The notes below the pieces were generated by a model that saw only the letters and a list, made by a program, of their open reading frames with translations, was not told the DNA's origin and did not search any database. DNA of 64,000 bases from Bacillota bacterium (lineage in GTDB: Bacteria; Bacillota; Sulfobacillia; Symbiobacteriales; Symbiobacteriaceae). The DNA is taken from assembly GCA_023623185.1 (NCBI GenBank), contig JAMNXV010000114.1, forward strand, positions 1-64,000. The letters run 5' to 3'. Shown here in pieces: positions 11,270 to 20,481 of this stretch (positions are counted from its first letter, which is position 1; every line of letters starts with the position of its first letter). Position numbers and translations under genes: made by a program.

Positions 11270-11327
11270 GGGAACCGGCACTTTTTCGCTTCGGGTTCGA
11301 GGCCAAATTGAAAAACCTGCGGTTCCC
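11270..11327. repeat. Palindromic element related to a second copy near 55953
   Basis: GGGAACCGGCACTTTTTCGCTTCG...GAAAAACCTGCGGTTCCC; GAAAAACCTGCGGTTCC is the exact reverse complement of GGAACCGCAGGTTTTTC at 55953-55969. Confidence 0.65.
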
Positions 11328-11378
11328 ACCCGAGCGATGGCCTAAGTACCACCGACAACGGCACCCCAATAAGCAAGG

Positions 11379-11403
11379 CGGTCCCGCCACCACGGCGGGA
11401 CCG
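11379..11403 (-). terminator. Hairpin CGGTCCCGCC-loop-GGCGGGACCG
   Basis: 10-bp perfect stem just downstream of the minus-strand DUF364 gene. Confidence 0.65.
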
Positions 11404-11416
11404 TCTCATTCTCTCC

Positions 11417-12181
11417 TCACCCCACCCGCAGGGCCCACTGGTGGGTCAGCTCGTTCAACTCGTGAAACCGCTTCCCCTCGCCGATGCCCGCGAGCGCCTC
11501 CTGATGATGCTCCGGCGGCCAGGTGGCGCCGGCGAGCACCGTGACCCCCGTTCCGGCAAAGGCCTCGGGGTAGAGCGGCGTGCTGGGGCCGATGATCACG
11601 ATGTCCCGGGCCTTCGTGCACCAGGAGAGCAGCGTGTCCAGGGTGCCGTTGGTCACCGCCGATCCCGTCACGAAGACCACGTCGCACAGGGGCAGCAGTT
11701 CGGGCTGCTGTTCCTCCGGGCTGATGCCGGGCTCGCCGTCCAGCGACCGGTCGAAGATGATGATGCGCTCCACCCGGTCCACGATCCGGCGGTGGATCGA
11801 GCGGATGAAGCCGATGAGCCCCACGGTGTCGGTGGGGCGAACCTGCACCGTCGTCAGCGCATCGGGGTCCTCCAGGCTGTGCGCCGGGTCGGGCTGCGCC
11901 ACCGCGTTGCAGACGGCCATGCCCAGCGAGCGCGCCACCAGGTCCTCCTGCGTCAGCCCGGCCAGCATCTCCACGGCGTCCATCCCGGCGAACTGCGCGG
12001 GATCCGGAAAGACCGGCTCCGGCGCCCGCCGCTCCCCCGGCAGGGCGTAAGCGACGCCGAGCTCACCGCTGTCCAGCAGCACACCGACCAGGTAATGACC
12101 GATCCGAACCTCCTGCACCCGCTTGCCCGCGATGCGCGGGGCCGCGGCCTCGTACAGCCGTTCCAGCAGCGTCATGGGCAA
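11417..12181 (-). CDS. DUF364/DUF4213 (putative heavy-metal chelation) family protein, copy 1
   Basis: VRPTDTVGLIGFIRSI...GPSTPLYPEAFAGTGVTVLAG; paralog of next gene. Confidence 0.8.
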   Translation of the reverse strand: MPMTLLERLYEAAAPRIAGKRVQEVRIGHYLVGVLLDSGELGVAYALPGERRAPEPVFPDPAQFAGMDAVEMLAGLTQEDLVARSLGMAVCNAVAQPDPAHSLEDPDALTTVQVRPTDTVGLIGFIRSIHRRIVDRVERIIIFDRSLDGEPGISPEEQQPELLPLCDVVFVTGSAVTNGTLDTLLSWCTKARDIVIIGPSTPLYPEAFAGTGVTVLAGATWPPEHHQEALAGIGEGKRFHELNELTHQWALRVG

Positions 12182-12190
12182 AACCTCCTA

Positions 12191-12958
12191 CTACTCCACC
12201 CGCAGCGTCACGCTCGTGCGCCCCTTCAGGTGCCTGAAGTGCGCCCCCGCGGCAATCTGCTCCAGGGCCTCCTCCGGATCCGCGATCTGCCAGCGGAAGC
12301 CGGCCAGCACCGTCACGCCCGAGCCCACGAAGGCCTCGGGGTAAAGCGGCGTGCTCGGCCCGAGCAGCACGACCTCCCGGGCCCGGGTGCAGTACGTGAG
12401 CAGCCGCTCCAGCGTGAGGTTGATCAGGGCCGAGCCGGTGATGAAGACCAGGTCGCACACGGGCAGCAGTTCCGGCTGCCGCTCCTCAGGGTAGACGTCC
12501 TCCTCGTCCTCCTGCGACCGGTCGAAGATGATCGTCCGCGCCGCCTCGGCCTGCACGCGCCGGACCACCGTGCCCACGTAGCCCACGAACCCCACCGTGT
12601 CGGTCGGGCGGGCAGGCACCGCCGCGGCGGCGTCGGGGTCCACCAGGAGCCGGGCCGGGTCGGGCTCGGCCACCGCGTTGCACAGGGCCACGCCCAGGGC
12701 CCGGTGGAAAGTGGTCTCCCCCTGCATGCAGCGCCGGGCGACCTCCAGCGCCGGCTGACCCGTCAGCATCCGCAGCTCGCCCGCCAGGTCGGCTTCAGAC
12801 ACGCTCCCCGGCGGCCGCTCACCCGGCAGGTGGTAGCCGGCGCCGAACCGCCCGTCATCCAGCACAACACCCACGATCCTCGCGCCCATGCGTGCGGCCT
12901 GTACCCGCCGGCGGCTCAGGCCCGGCGCAGCCGCTTCCAGCACCCGCTCCAAGAGCAT
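12191..12958 (-). CDS. DUF364/DUF4213 family protein, copy 2
   Basis: ARPTDTVGFVGYVGTVV...LGPSTPLYPEAFVGSGVTVLAGFRWQI. Confidence 0.8.
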   Translation of the reverse strand: MLLERVLEAAAPGLSRRRVQAARMGARIVGVVLDDGRFGAGYHLPGERPPGSVSEADLAGELRMLTGQPALEVARRCMQGETTFHRALGVALCNAVAEPDPARLLVDPDAAAAVPARPTDTVGFVGYVGTVVRRVQAEAARTIIFDRSQEDEEDVYPEERQPELLPVCDLVFITGSALINLTLERLLTYCTRAREVVLLGPSTPLYPEAFVGSGVTVLAGFRWQIADPEEALEQIAAGAHFRHLKGRTSVTLRVE

Positions 12959-12964
12959 TGCGTC

Positions 12965-13738
12965 CTACCTCTCTTCCGTCAGGATGAGGCGGCGCCCGTC
13001 AGGCAGGCCCACCACATCGATCGGCATCTCATACAGCGTCTGCAGGTTTTCCGGCGTCATGACCTCGGCTGCGGGGCCCGCCCGGAACACCCGGCCCTCC
13101 CGCAGCATGATCACCCGGTCGGCGAACGCGAGGGCCAGGTTCGGATCGTGCATGGCCACCAGCACCCCCACGCCCCGCTCCCGTGTAATGCGCCGCACGA
13201 TCGACATGATCGCGTGCTGGTTGGTGAAGTCCAGGTGCGACGTGGGCTCGTCCATCAGCAGGTAGGGGGTCTCCTGCGTGAGGGCCCGCGCGATGAGCAC
13301 CAGCTGCCGCTCACCGCCGCTGATCTCCATGTAGTCCCGTTCGGCCAGGTGGGCGATGCCCACGGTCTCCATGGCCGCGCGGGCCGCCTCGCGGTCCGCC
13401 GCGCCCGGCCGCGCGATCAGCCCCAGGTGGGGGTTGCGCCCCATCACCACCAACTCTTCGACACCGTAAGGAAAGACCCCTTGGTGCTCCTGCGGCACGA
13501 AGGCGACCTGCCGGGCCACGGCCGGCCGGGGGCTCTGCAGCACGTCCAGGTCGCCGATCCGGATGGACCCCGACTGCGGCCGCAGGATGCCGTTCACCAG
13601 CCGGATCAGGGTGGTCTTGCCCGAGCCGTTGCGGCCCAGCAGGCAGGTGATGGCCCCCTCGGGCACGGCGAAGCTGGCGCCGCGGATCACCTCGGTCCCT
13701 CTGTAGCCGAAGCGGACCGATTCTGCTGTAATCGCCAT
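12965..13738 (-). CDS. ABC transporter ATP-binding protein, FecE/BtuD class
   Basis: LLGRNGSGKTTLIRLVNGILRP (Walker A), ISGGERQLVLIARALTQETPYLLMDEPTSHLD (signature, Walker B). Confidence 0.93.
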   Translation of the reverse strand: MAITAESVRFGYRGTEVIRGASFAVPEGAITCLLGRNGSGKTTLIRLVNGILRPQSGSIRIGDLDVLQSPRPAVARQVAFVPQEHQGVFPYGVEELVVMGRNPHLGLIARPGAADREAARAAMETVGIAHLAERDYMEISGGERQLVLIARALTQETPYLLMDEPTSHLDFTNQHAIMSIVRRITRERGVGVLVAMHDPNLALAFADRVIMLREGRVFRAGPAAEVMTPENLQTLYEMPIDVVGLPDGRRLILTEER

Positions 13739-13741
13739 CGC

Positions 13742-14773
13742 CTACCGCCACGCCTCCCTTCTGCCGGTGATCAGGAGGTAGCCGAAGAACGGCGCCCCGA
13801 TGGCCGAGGTGAGAATGCCCACGGGGATCTCCGCGGTGGTCAGCGAGCGGGCCAGGTCGTCCATCAGCAGCATGAAGCCGGCGCCGAAGAGCATCGCCAC
13901 CGGCATCGACCGGTCGTGGTCCGCGCCCGCCAGCATGCGGGCGATGTGGGGCACCACCAGGCCCACCCAGGAAATGGTGCCCGTCACGCTGACCGCTCCG
14001 GCCACCATGAGGGTGGCGGCGGCGATCAGCAGGGGGCGCAGCACCCGCACGTTCACCCCCAGCGAGAGCGCCTCCTCGTCGCCCAGCGAGAGGATGTTCA
14101 GCTTCCAGGAGGTGAGCAGGAGCAGAACGGCGCCGGGGATCACCGTGAGGAGCAGGCTGCCCACCGCCTGCCACGATGCCCTGTGGAAGCCGCCCATCAG
14201 CCAGAAGACGATGGTGGGCAGCTGCTCGTAGGGGTCGGCCACGTACTTCAGGAACGAGAGCGCCGCGCTGAAGAAGGCCGAGACCACCATGCCGGCCAGC
14301 ACCAGCATCACCACCGACTGGCCCCGGGTGGCCCGGGCGATGCCGTAGGTCAGGGCCACCGCCGCCACGCCGGAGGCGAAGGCCCAGAGCTGAATCGTGC
14401 CGCCCATCGGCATCAGGATGCCGATGGCCGCCCCCAAGGCCGCGCCGGACGAGACCCCCAACACGTCGGGCGAGACCAGCGGGTTGCGGAACATGCCCTG
14501 AAAGAGCGTGCCCGCCCCGGCGAGGGCCACCCCCGTCAAGGCGGCCAGGATGATGCGCGGCAGGCGGATGTAGTAGAGCACCCGCGCCGCCTCGCTGGCC
14601 GTGGCGACGTCAAACTGGCCAGAGACGATCTGCCACAGAATCCGCATCACCTCGCCCGGGGCGATCGGGTAGCGGCCCATGCCGAAGGAGAGCAGAACCA
14701 CCAGGGCGGTGAACAGCCCAGATAGGAGGAGGGCCCGCCACCTGCGGGCGGGCCGTGCATCTGACCTAGTCAT
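13742..14773 (-). CDS. ABC transporter permease, FecCD/BtuC class
   Basis: RLPRIILAALTGVALAGAGTLFQGMFRNPLVSPDVLGVSSGAALGA...SWVGLVVPHIARMLAG; start MTRSDARPARRW overlaps the upstream gene stop. Confidence 0.93.
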   Translation of the reverse strand: MTRSDARPARRWRALLLSGLFTALVVLLSFGMGRYPIAPGEVMRILWQIVSGQFDVATASEAARVLYYIRLPRIILAALTGVALAGAGTLFQGMFRNPLVSPDVLGVSSGAALGAAIGILMPMGGTIQLWAFASGVAAVALTYGIARATRGQSVVMLVLAGMVVSAFFSAALSFLKYVADPYEQLPTIVFWLMGGFHRASWQAVGSLLLTVIPGAVLLLLTSWKLNILSLGDEEALSLGVNVRVLRPLLIAAATLMVAGAVSVTGTISWVGLVVPHIARMLAGADHDRSMPVAMLFGAGFMLLMDDLARSLTTAEIPVGILTSAIGAPFFGYLLITGRREAWR

Positions 14774-15929
14774 CCAACGTGCCGCCAAGCTCCGTGAAGC
14801 TCTTGCCGAAGAAGGTCGCATGGAACTCGTCCACCTCCGCCAGCAGGTCCACATCCGCCATCTGCTCGGGGTAGAGCGTGTGGGCCAGCCAGAGCATGCC
14901 CAGAATCGAGCGGGGCTCGGGGTAATCCCACGGATCCATGCTGTGGGGGAACATGTAGACCCGGCCGTCCTGCACCGCCTTCACGGTCTGCAGCTGCGGG
15001 TTGCTCAGGATTTCGTCCACCGTGCAGTCGCAGTACTGCACCGCGACGATGACGTCCGGGTTCCATGCGACCACCTGCTCGGCGGAGACGTCCGAGAAGC
15101 CGCCCTGCAGTTCCGCGCCGACGTTGATGCCGCCGGCCGACTCAATGATGAAGTGCTGGTACATGGTGCCCGGCACCGTGGAGAAGACGCCGCTGGAGCC
15201 GACCATGTAGACCCGCAGCTTCTCCGCCTCGGGGATCGACCCCACCTTCTCCGCCAGCATGGCCAGGGTGTCGTCGTAGTACTGGATCATCTTCTGGGCC
15301 TGCTCCTCGGTCCCCAGGATCTCGCCGATCAGGCTCACGGCCTCCTTCATCTGGTCGAGGCTCTCGGGGATCAGGACGAAGGCCGGGATGCCCTGGGACT
15401 CCAGCTGCTGGATGACCGGCTCGGTGTCGGCCCCGTGCCAGATGAAGACCACGTCAGGCTTCACGGCGACGATCTGCTCGACGTTGAGCCCCTTCTTGTT
15501 GCCCACGCCGGGCAGGTCGAGGATCCCGGGGAAGACGGCGGTCAGGAACTCGGACCGCTGCGAGGAGCTGTCCACGCCGACGATCTTGTCCCGGCCGCCG
15601 GCCGAGATCACCAGCAAGGTGCCCGGACGCCACGTGGTGACGACCCGGTCCACCTCGGCCGAAAGCGTGACCGTGCGCCCCGCCTGGTCCGTGATGGTGC
15701 GGGTCGCGGGCTGTGCAGGTTCGGGTTCGGGTTCCGGCTCGGGCTCAGCCGCGGGCGCCGGCTCCTCCTGCTGCACAGGCGCCTGGGCAGCCGGGCTGCC
15801 AGACTGGGGCTGCGCGTCGGTGTTGCCGGCGGGCTGCGAGCCACCGCATGCGGCAAGCAGCGGCAGGGCCAGCATCAGCAGAACCAGGATCGGAACGAGA
15901 ATGCGGACCTTGCGGAAGCGCAATGACAT
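14766..15929 (-). CDS. ABC transporter substrate-binding lipoprotein, FecB/BtuF class
   Basis: Lipobox-like LPLLAACGG; RTITDQAGRTVTLSAEVDRVVT...KPDVVFIWHG; overlaps FecCD permease. Confidence 0.92.
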   Translation of the reverse strand: MSLRFRKVRILVPILVLLMLALPLLAACGGSQPAGNTDAQPQSGSPAAQAPVQQEEPAPAAEPEPEPEPEPAQPATRTITDQAGRTVTLSAEVDRVVTTWRPGTLLVISAGGRDKIVGVDSSSQRSEFLTAVFPGILDLPGVGNKKGLNVEQIVAVKPDVVFIWHGADTEPVIQQLESQGIPAFVLIPESLDQMKEAVSLIGEILGTEEQAQKMIQYYDDTLAMLAEKVGSIPEAEKLRVYMVGSSGVFSTVPGTMYQHFIIESAGGINVGAELQGGFSDVSAEQVVAWNPDVIVAVQYCDCTVDEILSNPQLQTVKAVQDGRVYMFPHSMDPWDYPEPRSILGMLWLAHTLYPEQMADVDLLAEVDEFHATFFGKSFTELGGTLDD

Positions 15930-15949
15930 GGCGTGTCTCCCCCAATCTC

Positions 15950-15973
15950 CGTTATGTACACACGAACATAACG
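15950..15973. promoter_or_regulatory. Perfect inverted repeat CGTTATGT-N8-ACATAACG upstream of the FecBCD/DUF364 operon (ModE-like operator candidate)
   Basis: 8-bp perfect arms, 8-nt spacer, ~20 bp upstream of the minus-strand start at 15929. Confidence 0.65.
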
Positions 15974-16061
15974 TGTTCCAATGCCCAGATAATCAGATGT
16001 GTCAGGTTAAGTCAAGCGCAGCAGGGATCACCCGAGTCCGTTTAGAACCATCCAAATCGGG

Positions 16062-17561
16062 GTGATTGAGCGAATGCACCGCCTGGCGCCGCAGCACAGA
16101 CTCTTCCTGCTACTGCTGGCCGTTGGCCTCGGGCCTGTGGTCCTCCTCCCCTTCCTTGGCCTGGCCCCCCGCACGCTGCTCTGGGCGGCGCCCGCCCTCG
16201 CCCTTCTCCTCTACCTTGTGGCGCACTGGGTCACGCGGCCGCTGGGCGAGGTACTGGCCCTGGCCCGCCGGCTGCGCAGCGGCGACCTCAGGGCCCGGGC
16301 GGTGGTGGAACCGGGGACGGACTGGTTCCTGCTGGCCCGCACCATGACCGACCTGGCGGAGCAGCTGGACACGGTCACCCGGAACCTGGAGGAGCAGGTG
16401 GCAGCGCGCACCGCCGCCCTGGCCCGCAAGGCCGACCAGCTGCGGGCCGTGGGCCAGGTGGGACAGCAGGTGGCGGCCGTGCTGGAGTCCGATGTGCTGC
16501 TCCACTTCGTCACGCGCGTCATGCGGGGCACCTTCGGCTACGACGTGGTCGCCGTGCTGCTGCAGCACGGCGATTACCTGGTGCTCGCGGCGTGCGCGGC
16601 GCGCGGCCGGGAGGAGGTCCCGCTGGGGCGCGCCTTCCCGCTGGCCGGTCCAAGCCCCTCACCGCTGGCGCGCGCCCTGGCCGACGAAGGACACGGGAGC
16701 GCACAGCCCGGGGGCGCAGCGCCCACCCCGCTCCTCCCCGGAACGGCACCCCTGGCCGAAATGGCCATCCCCATCCGCGTGGCCGACCGCACCCTGGGCC
16801 TGATGGTGGTTCAGAGCTTCGACCCGGCGCCCTTCGACGAGGAGGACCGCTTCACCGTGCAGACCATCGCCGGGCAGGTGGCCGTCGCCCTGGAGAACGC
16901 CCGCCTGCTGGAGGCGGAGCGGCGGCTGCGGGGCCTGGCGGTGGCCGAGGAGCGCAACCGCATGGCCCGCGAGATTCACGACACCCTGGCACAGGGGTTC
17001 ATGGGGATCATCATGCAGCTGCGGGCGATGGAGGCCGCGGCCGACCCCGAGACCGCCCGCTTCCACCGGGAGGCCGCCCTGGCCCTGGCCCAGGAGTCGC
17101 TGCAGGAGGCGCGGCGCTCCGTCTGGAACCTGCGGCCCCGCCCGCTGGAGGACCGGGGGCTGGCCGGGGCCTTGGCCGCTGAGGTGGCGGCGCTGGAAGG
17201 GCAGTTCGGCCTGATCGGGCGGTTCCACATGGACGGCGACGCCGCGGCGCTGGAGCCGCCGGTGGAGGTCGCCCTGCTGCGCATCGCGCAGGAGGCGATT
17301 CACAACGCCGTGAAGTACGCCCGCGCCACCCGGCTCGACGTCGGCCTGACCATCCGCGATGGCATGGCCGTGCTGACCGTGGCCGACGACGGCGTCGGCT
17401 TCGACCCGGCCAGCCCGCCGAAGCCCGCGGCCGGCGGGGGCTACGGCCTGGGGATGATGGCCGACCGGGCGCGCCAGGTGGGCGGCGGCCTGGAGGTAGA
17501 CGCCCGCCCGGGCGGCGGCTGCCGCATCGTGGCCCGAGTTCCCTTGCGAAAGGAGAGGTGA
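16062..17561 (+). CDS. Sensor histidine kinase (HAMP, GAF, HisKA_3/HATPase)
   Basis: EERNRMAREIHDTLAQGFMGIIMQL; HNAVKYARAT (N box); VADDGVGFDPAS; YGLGMMADRARQVGGGL. GTG start; 16074 ATG is an alternative. Confidence 0.92.
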   Translation: MIERMHRLAPQHRLFLLLLAVGLGPVVLLPFLGLAPRTLLWAAPALALLLYLVAHWVTRPLGEVLALARRLRSGDLRARAVVEPGTDWFLLARTMTDLAEQLDTVTRNLEEQVAARTAALARKADQLRAVGQVGQQVAAVLESDVLLHFVTRVMRGTFGYDVVAVLLQHGDYLVLAACAARGREEVPLGRAFPLAGPSPSPLARALADEGHGSAQPGGAAPTPLLPGTAPLAEMAIPIRVADRTLGLMVVQSFDPAPFDEEDRFTVQTIAGQVAVALENARLLEAERRLRGLAVAEERNRMAREIHDTLAQGFMGIIMQLRAMEAAADPETARFHREAALALAQESLQEARRSVWNLRPRPLEDRGLAGALAAEVAALEGQFGLIGRFHMDGDAAALEPPVEVALLRIAQEAIHNAVKYARATRLDVGLTIRDGMAVLTVADDGVGFDPASPPKPAAGGGYGLGMMADRARQVGGGLEVDARPGGGCRIVARVPLRKER

Positions 17562-17562
17562 G

Positions 17563-18207
17563 ATGGCCGTCAGAGTGGTGGTGGTCGACGACCACCGCGT
17601 CGTGCGGGCCGGTTTGGTCGCCCTGCTCCGCCAGGCGCCGGGCCTCGAGGTGGTGGGCGAGGCCGGCAACGGGCAGGAGGCCCTGGACGTGGTGGAGGCC
17701 ACGAAGCCCGACGTGGTGCTGATGGACATGCAGATGCCGGTGATGAACGGCGTGGAAGCCACCCGGCAGATCCGGGCCAGGTTCCCGGACGTCGAGGTGC
17801 TGGTGCTCACCACCTACGACGACGACGAGCTCATCTGGGGCGGCATCCAGGCCGGGGCGAAGGGCTATCTGCTGAAGGACGCCCCGCCGCAGCAGCTCCT
17901 GGAGGGGATCGAGACCGTGGCACGGGGTCAGTCCCTGCTGTCGCCGGAGATCGCCGCCAAGCTGGTGCAGGTGATCAGCCAGGGGGGGCCCGCCCGGCAG
18001 GAAGGCGCGGAGGGGCTGACCGAACGGGAGACCGAAATCCTGCGGCTTATCGCCTCGGGCGCCGCCAACAAGGAGATCGCCGCGGCGCTCTTCATCAGCG
18101 AGAACACGGTGAAGACGCACATCTCCAACCTGTTTCAGAAACTCGGAGCCCGCGACCGCACGGAGGCGGTCACGAAGGCGCTGGCGCGGGGCTGGCTCCG
18201 ACTTTAG
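17563..18207 (+). CDS. NarL/LuxR-family response regulator
   Basis: VVVVDDHRVVRAGLVALL...DVVLMDMQMPVMNG...LTERETEILRLIASGAANKEIAAALFISENTVKTHISNLFQKLGARDRTEA. Confidence 0.95.
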   Translation: MAVRVVVVDDHRVVRAGLVALLRQAPGLEVVGEAGNGQEALDVVEATKPDVVLMDMQMPVMNGVEATRQIRARFPDVEVLVLTTYDDDELIWGGIQAGAKGYLLKDAPPQQLLEGIETVARGQSLLSPEIAAKLVQVISQGGPARQEGAEGLTERETEILRLIASGAANKEIAAALFISENTVKTHISNLFQKLGARDRTEAVTKALARGWLRL

Positions 18208-18212
18208 GGAAG

Positions 18213-18240
18213 GCCGCATCGCCCAAACGGGTGATGCGGC
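18213..18240 (+). terminator. Hairpin GCCGCATCGCCC-aaac-GGGTGATGCGGC
   Basis: Near-perfect 11-12 bp stem 6 nt after the response regulator stop. Confidence 0.55.
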
Positions 18241-18337
18241 CCTTCGCCTGACTGGAGCCATGCAAAACGCCCACCCCGGCGATGGTGAAGAAGTCCACGG
18301 CTTCGGTATGATTTCGGTACGGAAGGGGGAGGAGCGC

Positions 18338-19309
18338 ATGGCAGCATCGTTGACCGAAGCGGAGGTGCGGAGTGCCAGAGCAGCCGCACCCGCCGTGCTG
18401 ATCGAGGCCAGGGGGCTGGTGAAGCGCTACGGCGACAAGCTGGCCGTCGACGGGTTCAGCCTGCAGGTCCGCTCCGGCGAGATCGTCGGCCTGCTGGGGC
18501 CCAACGGCGCCGGCAAGACCACCGCCGTCGAGATGATGGAGGGGCTGCGCCGCCCCGACGCCGGACAGAGCATCATCTGCGGCCTCGACGTGCACCGGCA
18601 GGGCCGCGCGCTCAGGCCCCGCATCGGGATTGCGCTGCAGGCGGCCCGTTTGCCGGAGTACGCCACCGTGCTGGAAATCCTCACGCTCTACGCCAGCTTC
18701 TATGAGGACCCGATGCCCGTGGGGGACCTGCTGCGGCAGTTCAGCCTGGAGGAGAAGGCCCGCACCCGGTTCTCGCACCTCTCCGGGGGCCAGCGGCAGC
18801 GGCTGGCCCTGGCCGTGGCCCTCATCGGACGGCCGAAGGTGCTCTTCCTGGACGAGCCGACCACGGGCCTGGACCCGCAGGCGCGCCACGCCCTCTGGGA
18901 CGTGATCCTCGACCTGAAAGAGGAAGGGCGCGCCATCCTCCTGACCACCCACTACATGGAGGAGGCCGAGCGGCTCTGCGACCGGGTGGCGGTGATGGAC
19001 CACGGGCGCATCCTGGCCGAGGGGACGCCCCGGGAGCTCACCAGGGCATACGGGCCCGAGGCCGCCGTGGAGCTGGACCCGGGCGGCGCCCGGGTGGACC
19101 TGGCCGAACTGGCCCGGCTGTCCGCGGTGACCGGCGTGCGCTCGGAGGACGGGCGGGTGCTGCTGCACACCGCCAACCCTCCGGCCACCCTGATGGCCCT
19201 GGCCCGCTACGCCCAGGAGCGCAGCCTGCCGCTCTCCGACCTGCGAACCCGCTCCGCGACGATGGATGACGTGTTCATGGCCCTCACGGGAAGGAGGCTG
19301 CGTGACTGA
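18338..19309 (+). CDS. ABC transporter ATP-binding protein (ABC-2 exporter)
   Basis: GLLGPNGAGKTTAVEMMEGLRRPDAG; LSGGQRQRLALAVALIGRPKVLFLDEPTTGLDPQARHALWD; start preceded by GGGGGAGGAGCGC. Confidence 0.94.
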   Translation: MAASLTEAEVRSARAAAPAVLIEARGLVKRYGDKLAVDGFSLQVRSGEIVGLLGPNGAGKTTAVEMMEGLRRPDAGQSIICGLDVHRQGRALRPRIGIALQAARLPEYATVLEILTLYASFYEDPMPVGDLLRQFSLEEKARTRFSHLSGGQRQRLALAVALIGRPKVLFLDEPTTGLDPQARHALWDVILDLKEEGRAILLTTHYMEEAERLCDRVAVMDHGRILAEGTPRELTRAYGPEAAVELDPGGARVDLAELARLSAVTGVRSEDGRVLLHTANPPATLMALARYAQERSLPLSDLRTRSATMDDVFMALTGRRLRD

Positions 19310-20418
19310 TGCGGATGGCCAACCAGCTCTGGCAGGTGCTGATGCTGAACGTCCGGCAGCAGATGCGCAACAAGAGCGCGTTCTTCTTCAACCTCATCAT
19401 GCCCGTCCTGATGCTGCTCTTCTTCGGGGCCACCAACGCCGGTTCCGACACCGTCACCGCCGTGACGGTGGGCCTGGTGGACCGGGACGGCGGCCCCGTG
19501 GCCCAGCTCATCCGGACAGGCCTGCAAGAGTCGGGCTACTTCGAGGTGGAAGCCGGCGAGGAGGCGGAGCTGATCAGGCGGCTGGACGCCGGGAAGGTCC
19601 GGGCCGTGCTGGTCCTGCCGGCGGGGCTGAGCGAGCAGGTGGCCGTCGGCTCCGGCCCCGCGGAGGTCATCGTCCACTGGGACCCGACCTCCACCGCATC
19701 CGCCGCCGCGCAGGGCGGGTTGCAGTACCTGATCCAGGGCCTGGAGACCTTCCAGAAGGAGCCATCCATCGCCGTGCGCGACCAGCGGCTGGATTCCACC
19801 GAGCAGCTGGGACTCTTCGACTTTATGATGCCGGGCCTCCTGGTCTACATGACCCTGAACGCCGGGGTGCTGGCCATCGGCACCGCCGTCTCCTACCAGC
19901 AGCGGGCGGGAACCCTGCGCCATATGTTCAGCACGCCGCTGACCATGGGCGCCTGGCTGGTGGGCACCGTGCTGGGCAACCACCTCCTCGCCATCCTGCA
20001 GCTCTCCGTGATCTGGTGCGTCGGAATCGCCTTCTTCAAGATCCAGTTGCCCAACAACCTGCCCGGCACCGTGGCCATTCTGCTGCTCAGCAGCACGGCC
20101 GGCATCGGCATCGGCCTGGCCATCGCAGCCTTCGCCCGAAGCGGCGAGACAGCCATGCCCATCGCGATCATCGCCTCCATGGGGCTCACCTTCCTGGGCA
20201 ACGCGATGATGCCCCTGGACCACGCGCCGGAGATCGTCCAGACCGTGATGCGCTTCATGCCCAGCTACTACATGACCCACGCGCTCCAGCAGGTAACGAT
20301 GAAGGGCCAGCCGCTTGCCGCCGTGCTCCCTGACCTGGGGGTGCTGGCCCTCACGGCTACGATCGGCCTCGGGTTGGCGGCCTGGCGGCTGCGCCGAACC
20401 GTGGTGACGGCGGCCTGA
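19309..20418 (+). CDS. ABC-2 type transporter permease
   Basis: NVRQQMRNKSAFFFNLIMPVLMLLFFG...GLLVYMTLNAGVLAIGTAVSYQQRAGTLRHMFSTPL...NAMMPLDHAPEIVQTVMRFMPSYYM; overlaps the ATPase stop. Confidence 0.93.
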   Translation: MRMANQLWQVLMLNVRQQMRNKSAFFFNLIMPVLMLLFFGATNAGSDTVTAVTVGLVDRDGGPVAQLIRTGLQESGYFEVEAGEEAELIRRLDAGKVRAVLVLPAGLSEQVAVGSGPAEVIVHWDPTSTASAAAQGGLQYLIQGLETFQKEPSIAVRDQRLDSTEQLGLFDFMMPGLLVYMTLNAGVLAIGTAVSYQQRAGTLRHMFSTPLTMGAWLVGTVLGNHLLAILQLSVIWCVGIAFFKIQLPNNLPGTVAILLLSSTAGIGIGLAIAAFARSGETAMPIAIIASMGLTFLGNAMMPLDHAPEIVQTVMRFMPSYYMTHALQQVTMKGQPLAAVLPDLGVLALTATIGLGLAAWRLRRTVVTAA

Positions 20419-20438
20419 CGGTCCGCCCGTACGAGCAA

Positions 20439-20468
20439 GAACCGGCTCCCCTGCGCGGGAGCCGGTTC
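20439..20468 (+). terminator. Hairpin GAACCGGCTCCC-loop-GGGAGCCGGTTC
   Basis: 12-bp perfect stem after the permease. Confidence 0.65.
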
Positions 20469-20481
20469 GCGCGTGTTCAGT

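Noticed and set aside
11288-11305. GGTTCGAGGCC resembling a tRNA T-loop
   Set aside because: No cloverleaf, anticodon stem or CCA around it; part of the palindromic repeat.
11441-14725. 1094-aa plus ORF
   Set aside because: Antisense to the DUF364/ABC operon; low-complexity H/R/Q/G composition.
16659-18339. 384-aa and 442-aa minus ORFs
   Set aside because: Antisense to the histidine kinase and response regulator genes.
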